DNA of 34,509 nucleotides, taken from contig SYLY01000352.1 in NCBI GenBank assembly GCA_005808475.1, positions 1-34,509 of the forward strand, given 5' to 3'. Within the stretch, counting starts at the first letter, position 1. Every line of letters begins with the position of its first letter. The notes below the pieces were generated by a model that worked only from the letters and a program-made list of their open reading frames with translations, searched no databases and had not been told where the DNA came from. Positions 21,670 to 30,593 of this stretch are shown here, piece by piece. Both the position numbers and the translations under genes were made by a program. Source of the DNA: Acidobacteriota bacterium (lineage in GTDB: Bacteria > Acidobacteriota > Terriglobia > Bryobacterales > Bryobacteraceae).

Positions 21670-23408
21670 ATAATGGTCCTGTCGTACTCGGGATCCACGA
21701 CGGCCACAACTCTTCCGCGTGCCTGATGGCGGGCGGCCGGGTTCTGGCTGCGGTTTCCGAGGAGCGGATTTCGCGGATGAAAAACGAATGCGGCTATCCC
21801 GCGCGGGCGGTCGAGTGTGTCATGAAGCAGGCCGGCATTTCCGGCCGGGACTTGGACGGAGTGGCGCTGGCGAGCCGCTTCATGCATCACCGCGAGTTCT
21901 TCTACAACTGGGAGTGGTACCGCAAGGGAGCTCAGGATCAAGTGGAGGACGCCTCGCGCGAACCCCAGCGGCGCCAGTACCTTTTGGGTAAGCGCCAGCA
22001 GGAGCGGGTGGACGAGATCGTGCACCACGTCGGCTGCAGCGCCGACAAGATCACGATTCAGGAGCACCATTCCGGCCACGCCTCGGCGGCGTATTACGCC
22101 TCCGGCTGGGCGTTCGGCGGGGAGAAAGTGCTCGTGTTGACGCTCGACGGCTCCGGCGATGGCGTGTGCGGGACCGTGAGTATCGGCGAAAACGGAGCCA
22201 TCCGCCGCCTTGCGCAAACCGGCAGCGCGGCCTCCCTCGGAAAGATCTACTCCCGCCTCACATTCCTGATGGGAATGAAACCGTGGGAGCATGAATACAA
22301 ACTGATGGGCCTCGCGCCATACGCCGATCCGAGGGGCCAAGCCAAGTCGTACGACGTACTTTCTAAACTGGTGGTTCTTGACGAGGGCTCCCTGACCTTC
22401 CGGACGGGCACGGATCTTTCCACCAACTACTGTTATCCATATCTAAGGACCAACCTCGAGAACCACCGTTTCGATTGGATCGCCGGCGCGGCGCAGCAAC
22501 TCGTGGAGGAACGGGTCGTCCAATGGGTACGGACGGCGCTCGCGGCGACCTCCACAACGAAGGTAGTTTGTGGAGGCGGGGTCTTCATGAACGTGAAGGT
22601 GAACATGCTCATCTCGGAACTCCCCGAAGTCGAGGCCGTATTTACGTTCCCGAGTTGTGGCGACGAGTCGTTGTGCTTCGGCTCCGCATACGCCGAGACG
22701 GTCCGGCTCGCCGAACTGCGTGGCGGCGCGTCCGGCTTTGACGGACTCGACTCCGCATACCTGGGACCGTCCTTCGACGACGCGGACGTCGAGGCGGCGC
22801 TACAAGCACACCCTCGGAAATTTCACGTCGTGAAGCATCCGAGCGTCGACACCGCCCTGGGCAACCTACTTGCGAAGAAGTACATCGTGGCTAGGATTAA
22901 CGGACGGATGGAATGGGGAGCACGGGCCCTCGGCAATCGTAGCATTCTCATGGACCCACGCCACACCAGAGGTGTACGGGAGTTGAACGCGGCGATCAAG
23001 CAGCGCGACTTTTGGATGCCGTTCGCGCCGAGCGTGCTAGAATCGTCTCAAAGCGACTTCATCGAGAACCCGAAGAACTTGAAGTCGCCCTTCATGATGA
23101 CCGCCTTCAGAACCACTCCTGAAGGAGAACCGGGCCTCGCCGCGGCCACCCACCCATACGACGGAACCGCGCGCGCGCAACTGGTGGATTCGGTCATGAA
23201 CCCGGGCTATCACCGACTGATCTCCAGGTTCCGGGAGCGAACTGGCGTCGGGGCCGTCCTCAACACGTCGCTGAATATCCATGGCGAACCGATCGTTTGC
23301 ACGCCGTCGGAAGGGCTCAGCACTCTCGAACGATCTTCCCTGCCCGTCATGGCCATCGGCGACTACTTGATCTCCAAGCAACCCGTCGCCGGCGAGGCCT
23401 CGGATTGA
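21666..23408 (+). CDS. O-carbamoyltransferase (NodU/TobZ family)
   Basis: A 580-residue protein, the normal length for the family. The N-terminal Kae1-like half has GIHDGHNSSACL (His11, His14), the metal-binding HHSGHASAAYY (His134, His138) and LDGSGDG. The C-terminal half carries INGRMEWGARALGNRSIL and FAPSVL, the YrdC-like region that makes carbamoyl-adenylate. Known members use carbamoyl phosphate and ATP to carbamoylate a hydroxyl on Nod factor, tobramycin or novobiocin sugars. Inside this locus the acceptor is probably a sugar of the repeat unit or its nucleotide precursor. Such genes are also found in antibiotic clusters, but no other antibiotic genes are present here. Confidence 0.92.
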   Translation: MNNGPVVLGIHDGHNSSACLMAGGRVLAAVSEERISRMKNECGYPARAVECVMKQAGISGRDLDGVALASRFMHHREFFYNWEWYRKGAQDQVEDASREPQRRQYLLGKRQQERVDEIVHHVGCSADKITIQEHHSGHASAAYYASGWAFGGEKVLVLTLDGSGDGVCGTVSIGENGAIRRLAQTGSAASLGKIYSRLTFLMGMKPWEHEYKLMGLAPYADPRGQAKSYDVLSKLVVLDEGSLTFRTGTDLSTNYCYPYLRTNLENHRFDWIAGAAQQLVEERVVQWVRTALAATSTTKVVCGGGVFMNVKVNMLISELPEVEAVFTFPSCGDESLCFGSAYAETVRLAELRGGASGFDGLDSAYLGPSFDDADVEAALQAHPRKFHVVKHPSVDTALGNLLAKKYIVARINGRMEWGARALGNRSILMDPRHTRGVRELNAAIKQRDFWMPFAPSVLESSQSDFIENPKNLKSPFMMTAFRTTPEGEPGLAAATHPYDGTARAQLVDSVMNPGYHRLISRFRERTGVGAVLNTSLNIHGEPIVCTPSEGLSTLERSSLPVMAIGDYLISKQPVAGEASD

Positions 23409-23446
23409 CACCCGGAGGGCTCGCGAAGCGGTAAGCAGGAACCAGC

Positions 23447-24577
23447 ATGTCCACCTATCGTATCTGTACCAACTGCATCATGGACACGACCGACTCGCGA
23501 ATCACGTTCGACGAGCGGGGATGGTGCGAGTATTGCAACAATTACCACAATAATATCCTGCCCAACTGGCATACCGGCGAACGCGGCACCCGCGACCTAG
23601 CGAGGGACGTGGACCAGATGAAGCGCGATGGACAGGGACGAAATCACGATTGCCTCATCGGTCTGAGCGGCGGAGTGGACAGTTCTTATGTCACCTACCT
23701 CGCCACCCAATTGGGTCTGCGGCCCCTTCTATTCCACGTCGACGCCGGTTGGAATTCACAGGAAGCGGTCAACAACATCGAGAAGCTCGTGGACGGCCTG
23801 GGGCTGGATTTGTACACCGAGGTCGTCGACTGGGAGGAGATGCGGGATCTGCAACTCGCGTTTTTCAAGGCGCAGGTGCCCCACATCGATACGCCGCAGG
23901 ACCACGCGTTTTTCGCTTGTTTGTACAATTTCGCCGCCAAAAACAAGTGCAAGTATATTCTCACGGGGGCCAATTACTCGACCGAGTGCGTCCGGGAGCC
24001 GTTGGAATGGCACTATCACGCTTCCGACCTCAGGCAGCTCCGGGACATCCACGCCCGCTTCGGGACCAAGCCCCTCAAGGCGTTTCCGTTGACCGACATA
24101 TTCACGTACAAGATCTACTATCGCTACGTCAAGAACATCCGTGTAGTCAAGCCGCTGAACAGCGTCCCCTACATCAAGGATGAGGCTATCAAGTTGCTCA
24201 GCGAGAAGTTCGGCTGGCAACGCTACGCGCACAAGCACTACGAGTCCAGATTTACCCGCTTCTACGAGGGATACTGGCTGCCGGCGAAGTTCGGGTATGA
24301 CAAGCGGCGCGCGCATTTTTCGAGCCTGATCCTGACCGGGCAGATGACGCGGGCCAAGGCACTCGAGGCGATCGCCGTGTCTCCCTACCAGAACGACGAA
24401 CTGGCGCGTGATTTCGAGTATGTCGCGACCAAATTAGGCGTCTCGGTGGACGAGTTGCGGCGGTTGCGTGACGAGCCCAACAAGACGTACAGGGACTACC
24501 GGAACGCGATGGGCCTGATGGACCTTGGGACGAAAGTGCTCCGCGCGGTCGGCGCGCAGAGGGCGATTATCAGATGA
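23447..24577 (+). CDS. wbuX: N-acetyl-sugar amidotransferase (WbuX/WbpG/PseA type)
   Basis: A 376-residue PP-loop ATPase. It has four Cys in two pairs (Cys7/Cys10 in RICTNCIMDTTD and Cys27/Cys30 in GWCEYC), as expected for a metal-bound finger, and the pyrophosphatase loop SGGVDSS at 74-80. Later motifs GANYSTECVREP and PFTDIF-like FPLTDIFTYK match sugar amidotransferases. The family activates the N-acetyl group of a nucleotide sugar and replaces its oxygen with ammonia to give an acetamidino group. Ammonia comes from the partner HisH/HisF-like pair encoded next, whose first gene overlaps this one by four bases. The substrate here is probably the L-FucNAc made by the fnl genes downstream. Confidence 0.9.
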   Translation: MSTYRICTNCIMDTTDSRITFDERGWCEYCNNYHNNILPNWHTGERGTRDLARDVDQMKRDGQGRNHDCLIGLSGGVDSSYVTYLATQLGLRPLLFHVDAGWNSQEAVNNIEKLVDGLGLDLYTEVVDWEEMRDLQLAFFKAQVPHIDTPQDHAFFACLYNFAAKNKCKYILTGANYSTECVREPLEWHYHASDLRQLRDIHARFGTKPLKAFPLTDIFTYKIYYRYVKNIRVVKPLNSVPYIKDEAIKLLSEKFGWQRYAHKHYESRFTRFYEGYWLPAKFGYDKRRAHFSSLILTGQMTRAKALEAIAVSPYQNDELARDFEYVATKLGVSVDELRRLRDEPNKTYRDYRNAMGLMDLGTKVLRAVGAQRAIIR

Positions 24578-25188
24578 TCGCCATCGTCGACTACGGGTTG
24601 GGCAACATCAGCGCTTTCTCCAACGTGTACAAGCGGATGGGCATCGACGCGACCGTCGCGTCGTCGTCGGCCCGCTTAGCGGGCGCGCGGAAAATCATTC
24701 TGCCCGGCGTGGGTGCGTTCGATCACGCCATTCAACTCCTTGACCTCTCTGGAATGCGCCCCGCGCTCAACGAACTCGTTCTTGATCGCAAAGTGCCCGT
24801 GCTGGGAGTCTGCGTCGGTATGCAGATGTTCGCGGATTCGAGCGACGAGGGCAAGCTGCCCGGCCTGGGCTGGATCCCGGGACGCGTCCGGTCCCTGCGG
24901 TCCTTCCCGCAGGCCGCCGGCCAACCCCTCCCCCACATGGGGTGGAACGATGTTTGCCCACTGCACCCACAAGGGCTGTTCGCCGGACTGGAGCAACCCC
25001 CGAGATTCTACTTCCTCCATTCGTTCGTCTTCGACAGCACCGAGGAGAGCGCCACCTCGGCGACTTGCACTTATGGCGCCGTCTTCACGTGCGCGGTCGC
25101 CTCGGGGAACGTTCACGGCGTGCAGTTTCACCCGGAGAAGAGCCACCAAAACGGCGCGCGGCTGCTTCGTAACTTCGCGGAGTTATAG
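24574..25188 (+). CDS. wbuY: HisH-like glutaminase of the acetamidino module (WbuY type)
   Basis: A 204-residue class-I glutamine amidotransferase. It opens MIAIVDYGLGNISAFSNVY and has the nucleophile Cys80 in GVCVGMQMF, plus His186 and Glu188 in FHPEKSH, a complete triad. The chain is HisH-like throughout (PHMGWNDV, YFLHSF). It would release ammonia from glutamine for the neighbouring sugar amidotransferase and not for histidine synthesis, because it is overlapped by the WbuX-like gene and followed at once by a HisF-like gene, with no other his genes around. Confidence 0.92.
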   Translation: MIAIVDYGLGNISAFSNVYKRMGIDATVASSSARLAGARKIILPGVGAFDHAIQLLDLSGMRPALNELVLDRKVPVLGVCVGMQMFADSSDEGKLPGLGWIPGRVRSLRSFPQAAGQPLPHMGWNDVCPLHPQGLFAGLEQPPRFYFLHSFVFDSTEESATSATCTYGAVFTCAVASGNVHGVQFHPEKSHQNGARLLRNFAEL

Positions 25189-26007
25189 ATGTTGCGTCCG
25201 AGAATTATTCCCTGCCTCCTCATCCACGACGGAGGCTTGGTCAAGACGACGCGCTTCGGATCCCCGAAATACGTCGGAGATCCCCTGAACGCGGTTAGGA
25301 TTTTCAACGAAAAGGAAACCGACGAGATCATTGTCCTCGACATAGACGCCTCGACGCGGAGCGTGGAGCCGAATCTCACTGTGATCGCGCAGCTTGCGTC
25401 CGAATGCAGAATGCCCCTGTGCTACGGCGGCGGCGTCCGGTCGGTCGAGTTGGCGTCGCGAATCATCAGCCTCGGCGTCGAGAAGGTGTCGCTGAGTTCG
25501 GCGTTCTTCTCAGATCCGCTCCTCATCCGCCGCATCGCCGATCAGGTTGGCTCGCAAAGCGTCGTCGTTACCCTCGACGTGAAGCGGAACCCCTCCACGG
25601 GACGGTACGAGGTGTGGACCCACAACGCGACCCGGAACACTTCGGTGGAAGCCGCCGGGGCGGCGGCCAAGGCGCAGGACTTGGGCGCGGGCGAGATAGT
25701 CGTCAATTCGGTCGACAACGACGGCGTGATGAGGGGTTACGACCTGGACTTGGCTGCTTTGGCGCGCCGGACCGTCGGGATTCCTCTGACGATAATGGGC
25801 GGCGCCGGCTCGCTGGACGATATTGCGCGCCTGATCGGCGCGTGCGGCGTCATAGGCGCGGCCGCGGGCAGTCTCTTCGTGTTCAAGGGGACATTTCGGG
25901 CCGTACTGATCAACTACCCGAATCAGGCGCAGAAGGACGCGGTTTGCGACGCCGCGCTGTCCGTGGGAGGGGCGCCGTCGAGCAAGCCCCACGACCGGCG
26001 CGAGTGA
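25189..26007 (+). CDS. wbuZ: HisF-like ammonia-channel subunit of the acetamidino module (WbuZ type)
   Basis: A 272-residue TIM barrel with the HisF layout: two phosphate-loop regions (CYGGGVRSVELASRI and IMGGAGSLDDIARLI), SLSSAFFSDP, LDVKR and VNSVDNDGVMRGYD. At the position of the first HisF catalytic aspartate (CLDVKDG in true HisF) this protein reads CLLIHDG, so Leu11 replaces it, while the second (in LDVKR) is kept. That loss argues against imidazole-glycerol-phosphate cyclase activity and for a role in guiding ammonia to the amidotransferase. It directly abuts the hisH-like gene with no gap. The last 15 residues (PSSKPHDRRE) look disordered. Confidence 0.92.
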   Translation: MLRPRIIPCLLIHDGGLVKTTRFGSPKYVGDPLNAVRIFNEKETDEIIVLDIDASTRSVEPNLTVIAQLASECRMPLCYGGGVRSVELASRIISLGVEKVSLSSAFFSDPLLIRRIADQVGSQSVVVTLDVKRNPSTGRYEVWTHNATRNTSVEAAGAAAKAQDLGAGEIVVNSVDNDGVMRGYDLDLAALARRTVGIPLTIMGGAGSLDDIARLIGACGVIGAAAGSLFVFKGTFRAVLINYPNQAQKDAVCDAALSVGGAPSSKPHDRRE

Positions 26008-26033
26008 GCATGTTGTGTCGTTTGGGAGCGTGA

Positions 26034-27068
26034 ATGTTCGAAAACCGAGTACTATTGATTACCGGCGGCACCGGCTCGTTCGGCAATGCCGTGCTTCGTA
26101 GGTTCGCCGACTCCGGCCTGAGGGAAATACGCATCTTCAGCCGCGACGAGAAGAAGCAGGACGACCTCCGGAGAAAGTACTGGCGGAGTCCAGTGAAGTT
26201 CTACATCGGAGACGTGCGGGACGCCTCCAGCGTGCACGCGGCGATGCGCGGAGTCGACTTCGTGTTCCACGCCGCCGCTCTCAAGCAGGTGCCGTCGTGC
26301 GAGTTCCATCCGCTCGAGGCACTCAAGACAAACGTACTCGGCACGGCGAACGTCATCGATTCGGCGGTGGAGCATGGTGTAAGCCGCGTGCTGTGCTTGA
26401 GCACCGACAAGGCGGTGTACCCCATCAACGCGATGGGCATCTCCAAAGCGATGATGGAAAAGGTGATGGTCGCCAAGTCGCGCGAGCTGGATTCCACCCG
26501 CGCAGTGGTCTGCGGAACACGGTATGGCAACGTCATGGCGTCGCGCGGATCGGTCATTCCGCTCTTCGTGCAACAAATCTTGTCCGGCCAACCGGTCACC
26601 GTCACGGATCCGAACATGACCCGGTTCATGATGACGCTTGACGACGCGGTGGACTTGGTGCTGTACGCTTTCCAACACGGAGCCAACGGCGACATTTTCG
26701 TTCATAAGGCTCCGGCCGCGACCATCGCCGACTTGGCGGCCGCGATCATGGACTTGGCGGGCGCGCCGAACCATCCATTGACAATACTCGGCACCCGCCA
26801 CGGCGAGAAGCTGTACGAAGTGTTGTTGAGCCGGGAGGAAATGGCCGCCGCCGAGGACCTGGGATCCTATTACAGGATCCCCCCGGACCTCCGGGATTTG
26901 AATTACGGGAAATTCGTGGACCGGGGGGAGCCGAAGATATCGAGATCGGAGGATTATAACTCCCATAATACGATCCGCCTCGATGTCGCCGGCACGCGAC
27001 AGTTGCTCTTGAAGCTGGACTTCATCCGCGACTTGGTCGCCGGCCGGACTCCGGAGGCGGCGGACTGA
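26034..27068 (+). CDS. fnlA: UDP-GlcNAc 4,6-dehydratase/5-epimerase (FnlA/CapE/WbjB)
   Basis: A 344-residue extended SDR enzyme, first step from UDP-GlcNAc to UDP-L-FucNAc. The NAD-binding motif TGGTGSFGNAVLRRF is near residues 10-24, with DVRDASSV and HAAALKQVPSCE following. The active-site region STDKAVYPINAMGISKAMME has Met where classic SDR enzymes have Tyr, as I recall for the FnlA/CapE group. The C-terminus contains GTRHGEKLYEVLLSREE, typical of the family. A GGGAG ribosome site lies just before the ATG. It is followed two bases later by fnlB. Confidence 0.93.
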   Translation: MFENRVLLITGGTGSFGNAVLRRFADSGLREIRIFSRDEKKQDDLRRKYWRSPVKFYIGDVRDASSVHAAMRGVDFVFHAAALKQVPSCEFHPLEALKTNVLGTANVIDSAVEHGVSRVLCLSTDKAVYPINAMGISKAMMEKVMVAKSRELDSTRAVVCGTRYGNVMASRGSVIPLFVQQILSGQPVTVTDPNMTRFMMTLDDAVDLVLYAFQHGANGDIFVHKAPAATIADLAAAIMDLAGAPNHPLTILGTRHGEKLYEVLLSREEMAAAEDLGSYYRIPPDLRDLNYGKFVDRGEPKISRSEDYNSHNTIRLDVAGTRQLLLKLDFIRDLVAGRTPEAAD

Positions 27069-27070
27069 CG

Positions 27071-28177
27071 ATGCGCGTCGTATTGACCGGAGGCGACGGG
27101 TTCATCGCCGTCAACCTGCGCATCAACTTGGCGGAACGAGCGGGAACACAGGTGATCCCTGTAACGCGGACCACCAGCCGGCGGGAGCTCGAGGAGGCCA
27201 TTTCGACGGCGGACGCCGTAGTGCATCTGGCGGGAGTGAACCGGCCGCGGGAAGGACAGTCCTACGCGGAAAACGGTGCGTTCACAGCCGAGGTTTGCGG
27301 CGCCGTTCGGCGGTCCGGCAGGCCCACGCCAGTCATCTTGTCGTCGTCGGTGCAGGCTGGACTTGACAACGCTTATGGAGCGAGCAAACGGGAGGCCGAG
27401 GGGCACGTGCTAGCGTTGCGGGAAGCCGGCAATCCCGTGGCGATCTTCAGGCTTCCAAACGTCTTCGGAAAGTGGGCGCGGCCCGGCTACAATTCCGCGA
27501 TTGCGACGTTCTGCCACAATGCGGCTCACGGGCTACCGTTGACGATTCACGATCCAGCGGCGCCGCTGACGCTTGCCTACGTAGACGATGTCGTGGGCGC
27601 ATTTCTCCGCTGCCTGGGCGGTGCTTGGCCCGGCGACGGATGGGCGGAGGTGGACCCGGTTCATCACACGACGGTAGGAGAAGCGGCTTGCCTGATAAGC
27701 TCGTTCGGCTCCAGCCGAGAGTCGTCGATGCCCGGGCGTGTCGGGTGCGGTTTGGCCCGGGCGCTGTACGCAACCTACCTCAGCTATGTCCCTCCCAAAT
27801 CTTTCAGCTATCCCTTGAAGCGAAACACCGATGCCCGGGGATCTTTCTGCGAGGTGCTGAGAACTCCGGATTGCGGACAGTTTTCGTTCTTCACCGCCGC
27901 GCCAGGAGTAACACGTGGAGGCCATTATCACCACACCAAGAGCGAGAAATTCATCGTCGTTCAGGGCCAGGCGAGATTCCGCTTCAAGGACATGAGAACC
28001 GGAGCGGCGGCGGAGGTCGAGGCTCGCGGATCGGACCCCGTGGTTGTGGAGACAGTTCCCGGCTGGGCGCACGACATAACCAATACCGGTAACACCGATC
28101 TTGTGGTCCTACTGTGGGCGAACGAGGTGTTCGACCGTGATCGTCCGGACACTTTCATGCACGCGGCTGGAAAATGA
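27071..28177 (+). CDS. fnlB: UDP-L-FucNAc pathway reductase with C-terminal cupin (FnlB/CapF/WbjC)
   Basis: A 368-residue two-domain protein. The N-terminal SDR reductase has TGGDGFIAVNLRINL, where the third glycine of the usual GxxGxxG is Ala, HLAGVNRP, and the catalytic YGASK (Tyr102, Lys106). The C-terminal cupin (about 235-365) starts KRNTDARGSFCEVLRT and has the metal ligands His285 and His287 in GGHYHHTKSEKF and the late His in VPGWAHDITNTG. In CapF-type enzymes the cupin epimerises the keto-sugar and the SDR domain reduces it with NADPH. Placement between fnlA and fnlC supports the call. Its stop overlaps the next ATG by four bases. Confidence 0.93.
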   Translation: MRVVLTGGDGFIAVNLRINLAERAGTQVIPVTRTTSRRELEEAISTADAVVHLAGVNRPREGQSYAENGAFTAEVCGAVRRSGRPTPVILSSSVQAGLDNAYGASKREAEGHVLALREAGNPVAIFRLPNVFGKWARPGYNSAIATFCHNAAHGLPLTIHDPAAPLTLAYVDDVVGAFLRCLGGAWPGDGWAEVDPVHHTTVGEAACLISSFGSSRESSMPGRVGCGLARALYATYLSYVPPKSFSYPLKRNTDARGSFCEVLRTPDCGQFSFFTAAPGVTRGGHYHHTKSEKFIVVQGQARFRFKDMRTGAAAEVEARGSDPVVVETVPGWAHDITNTGNTDLVVLLWANEVFDRDRPDTFMHAAGK

Positions 28178-29310
28178 ACCTACTCAAAGTAATGACGGTC
28201 GTCGGGACCAGACCGGAGATCATCCGGCTTTCGCGGGTTCTGCCGGCGCTCGACCGGGCGGCGAAACACGTGATGGTGCATACCGGCCAGAACTTCGACT
28301 ATGAGCTCAACGAGATTTTCTTCAAGGACCTGGATCTGCGGCGGCCCGACTATCTATTGAACGTGGCCGCTTCCAGCCCGGCGCGCGCGATCGGCAACGT
28401 GATCGCCGCCACGGACGAAGTTATGGATAAGGAACGGCCCGACGCGCTTTTAGTGTTGGGTGACACAAACTCCTGTCTCGCCGCCATCGCCGCGAAAAAG
28501 CGGCGGATACCCATATTCCACATGGAGGCCGGCAACCGCTGCTTCGACGATAGAGTACCGGAGGAGGCAAACCGCAGGATCGTCGACCACATCTCGGACA
28601 TCAATCTCACCTATAGCGACATCGCCCGCGAATATCTGCTTCGCGAGGGCAGGCCGCCTGACCGCGTTATCAAGACCGGCAGTCCGATGTTCGAGGTGCT
28701 CGAGTATTTCCGGCCGCGATTCGCCGCCTCGACGGCGCTCGAGCGCTTCAGAGTAACTCCTGGCGAGTTCTTTCTCATCAGCGCGCACCGGGAGGAGAAT
28801 GTCGACGATCCGTCCCGGCTGGCCGCGCTCGCGAGAGCCATCAACGAGATCGCGGCCCGGTACGGCAAACGCGTCATCGTTTCCACGCACCCGCGAACCA
28901 GGTTGCGGGTGAACGCGGCGGGGCTGGTCTTCGACCCGCTCGTCGAGCTGATGAAGCCCCTCGGATACTTGGACTATGTCGCCCTCCAGGAGCGCGCGGC
29001 GTGCGTGTTATCCGACAGCGGGACCATCTCGGAGGAATCGTCGATCCTCAATTTTCCGGCGCTCAACCTCAGGGAAGCCCACGAGCGTCCAGAGGGCATG
29101 GAAGAAGCATCAGTCGTCATGACCGGTCTACGCGCGGAACGGATTCTGCAGGGCCTGGAACTTGTCATGTCCCAGCCGCGGGGTGGGGACCGGATGTTTC
29201 GCCGCGTCGCCGACTATTCGATGCCCAACGTCTCCGCCAAAGTCGTGCGAATCATCCACAGCTATGTCGACTATGTACGGCGGACCGCCTACGGCGAGAC
29301 GCTCTCATAA
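28174..29310 (+). CDS. fnlC: UDP-L-FucNAc-forming 2-epimerase (FnlC/CapG/WbjD)
   Basis: A 378-residue non-hydrolysing UDP-GlcNAc 2-epimerase-like GT-B protein. It has TVVGTRPEIIRLSRVL, VHTGQNFDYELNEIFF, LGDTNSCLAA, the acidic/His motif HMEAGNRCFDDRVPEEANR, SAHREENVDD and SDSGTISEESSILN. The motif NRCFDDRVPEEANR is the form I associate with the FnlC/CapG branch, not the general WecB branch (where it reads GLRT). It would invert C2 of the keto-reduced intermediate to yield UDP-N-acetyl-L-fucosamine. Overlaps fnlB by four bases and shares one base with the next gene. Confidence 0.92.
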   Translation: MNLLKVMTVVGTRPEIIRLSRVLPALDRAAKHVMVHTGQNFDYELNEIFFKDLDLRRPDYLLNVAASSPARAIGNVIAATDEVMDKERPDALLVLGDTNSCLAAIAAKKRRIPIFHMEAGNRCFDDRVPEEANRRIVDHISDINLTYSDIAREYLLREGRPPDRVIKTGSPMFEVLEYFRPRFAASTALERFRVTPGEFFLISAHREENVDDPSRLAALARAINEIAARYGKRVIVSTHPRTRLRVNAAGLVFDPLVELMKPLGYLDYVALQERAACVLSDSGTISEESSILNFPALNLREAHERPEGMEEASVVMTGLRAERILQGLELVMSQPRGGDRMFRRVADYSMPNVSAKVVRIIHSYVDYVRRTAYGETLS

Positions 29311-30551
29311 TGCGAATCCTCGTCGTTACGCAGTACTTCTGGCCGGAGACGTTCCGGATCAACGACTTGGTTTCGGCGCTGGCCGGCCGTGGTCACGAGA
29401 TCGTCGTGCTGACCGGAAAGCCGAACTATCCCGATGGGAGAATCTTCGACGAGTTCAGCGCCTCGCCGGAACGCTTCCGGGAGTATCGCGGAGCCGAGAT
29501 CGTACGAGTACCGCTGATTCCCCGTGGTTCGGGCGGGCCGATCCGCCTCACGCTGAACTATCTTAGCTTCTCGCTCGTGTCGTCAATACTCGGCCCTTGG
29601 CGTCTAAGGGGCCGGGAGTTCGACGCTATCTTTGTGTACGAGCCTTCCCCAGTCACCGTCGGCTTGCCGGCCGTAGCGCTTTCCTGGCTCAAGGGATCTC
29701 CGATCGCATTCTGGGTGCTGGACCTTTGGCCCGAGACGCTCGCGGCTCTCGGTGTGATCAGGTCGAAGGCCGCCCTCCGGTGCGTGGGAGCCATGGTGTC
29801 ATTCATTTACAACCGCTGTGGAATCGTATTGGTTCAGTCTCGGCAGTTCATTCCATCGATCTTGAACTATCTCACCCGGCCAGGCTGCACCGACAGCGTC
29901 GCCTACTTCCCCAGTTGGGCGGATCCGGTGCCTCCAGACGACGGAGCCACGGCGGCCGAACTGCCGTGGCGGCCGGATCTATTCACTGTTTTGTTTACCG
30001 GCAACGTCGGCGAAGCTCAGGACTTCCCCAGTATTCTGGATGCGGCGGAGCGGATGGAGCAGGAAGGGAAGATCCGATGGGTGATCGTTGGCGACGGAAG
30101 GGCCATGAATTGGGTTCGAAGCGAGGTCGCGCGGCGGGGGCTGAAGACCGTCGTCCTCGCCGGCCGCCACCCGGTGGAGCGTATGCCGTCTTTTTACCGC
30201 CACGCCCAGGCTCTTCTGGTCACTCTCCGGCCCGATGGCGTCTTCCGTTTGACCATTCCAGCGAAGGTCCAGAGCTACCTCAAGGCGGGCCTCCCGATCA
30301 TTGGCATGCTGGACGGAGAAGGCGCGCGTGTTATCGAGGAAGCAGGGGCGGGCCTCACGTGTCCAGCCGGCGACGCCGAGGCGCTGGCGGCGGCAGTACG
30401 GAGAATCGTGTCGATGGATCCGGAATCGCGCGCCGCCATGGGCCGCCTCGGCGAGGCCTACTCGAATCGCGAGTTCGACCGCGATACACTGGTGTCCCGT
30501 CTGGAGTCGCACTTGGCCGCTATTCGGCCGCCGGGCAAGGCGGCCTCGTGA
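29310..30551 (+). CDS. wbuB: WbuB-type glycosyltransferase, probable L-FucNAc/FucNAm transferase
   Basis: A 413-residue GT4 glycosyltransferase, start fixed by the TAATG overlap with fnlC. The N-terminus reads MRILVVTQYFWPETFRINDL with HEIVVLTGKPNYPDGRIFDE, the WbuB-type opening. DLWPETLAALGV, FTGNVGEAQDFPSILDA, GDGRAMNWVRSEV and FRLTIPAKVQSYLKAGLPII follow. WbuB homologues next to fnlABC are taken to transfer L-FucNAc. With the acetamidino module upstream, the sugar transferred may be FucNAm. It acts at the cytoplasmic membrane face on the lipid-linked acceptor made by the WecA-like enzyme encoded next. Confidence 0.88.
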   Translation: MRILVVTQYFWPETFRINDLVSALAGRGHEIVVLTGKPNYPDGRIFDEFSASPERFREYRGAEIVRVPLIPRGSGGPIRLTLNYLSFSLVSSILGPWRLRGREFDAIFVYEPSPVTVGLPAVALSWLKGSPIAFWVLDLWPETLAALGVIRSKAALRCVGAMVSFIYNRCGIVLVQSRQFIPSILNYLTRPGCTDSVAYFPSWADPVPPDDGATAAELPWRPDLFTVLFTGNVGEAQDFPSILDAAERMEQEGKIRWVIVGDGRAMNWVRSEVARRGLKTVVLAGRHPVERMPSFYRHAQALLVTLRPDGVFRLTIPAKVQSYLKAGLPIIGMLDGEGARVIEEAGAGLTCPAGDAEALAAAVRRIVSMDPESRAAMGRLGEAYSNREFDRDTLVSRLESHLAAIRPPGKAAS

Positions 30552-30593
30552 TCGTGGTGCGGCTCCGCGCAATCGTGTAATCTTTCAGTACAT

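Noticed and set aside
21666-23408. Antibiotic or nodulation-factor cluster based on the carbamoyltransferase
   Set aside because: The surrounding genes are Wzx, Wzy, nucleotide-sugar enzymes and glycosyltransferases. No polyketide, peptide or aminoglycoside genes are seen.
24574-26007. Histidine biosynthesis (hisH-hisF)
   Set aside because: The pair overlaps a sugar amidotransferase gene, no other his genes are present, and the HisF homologue lacks a catalytic Asp.
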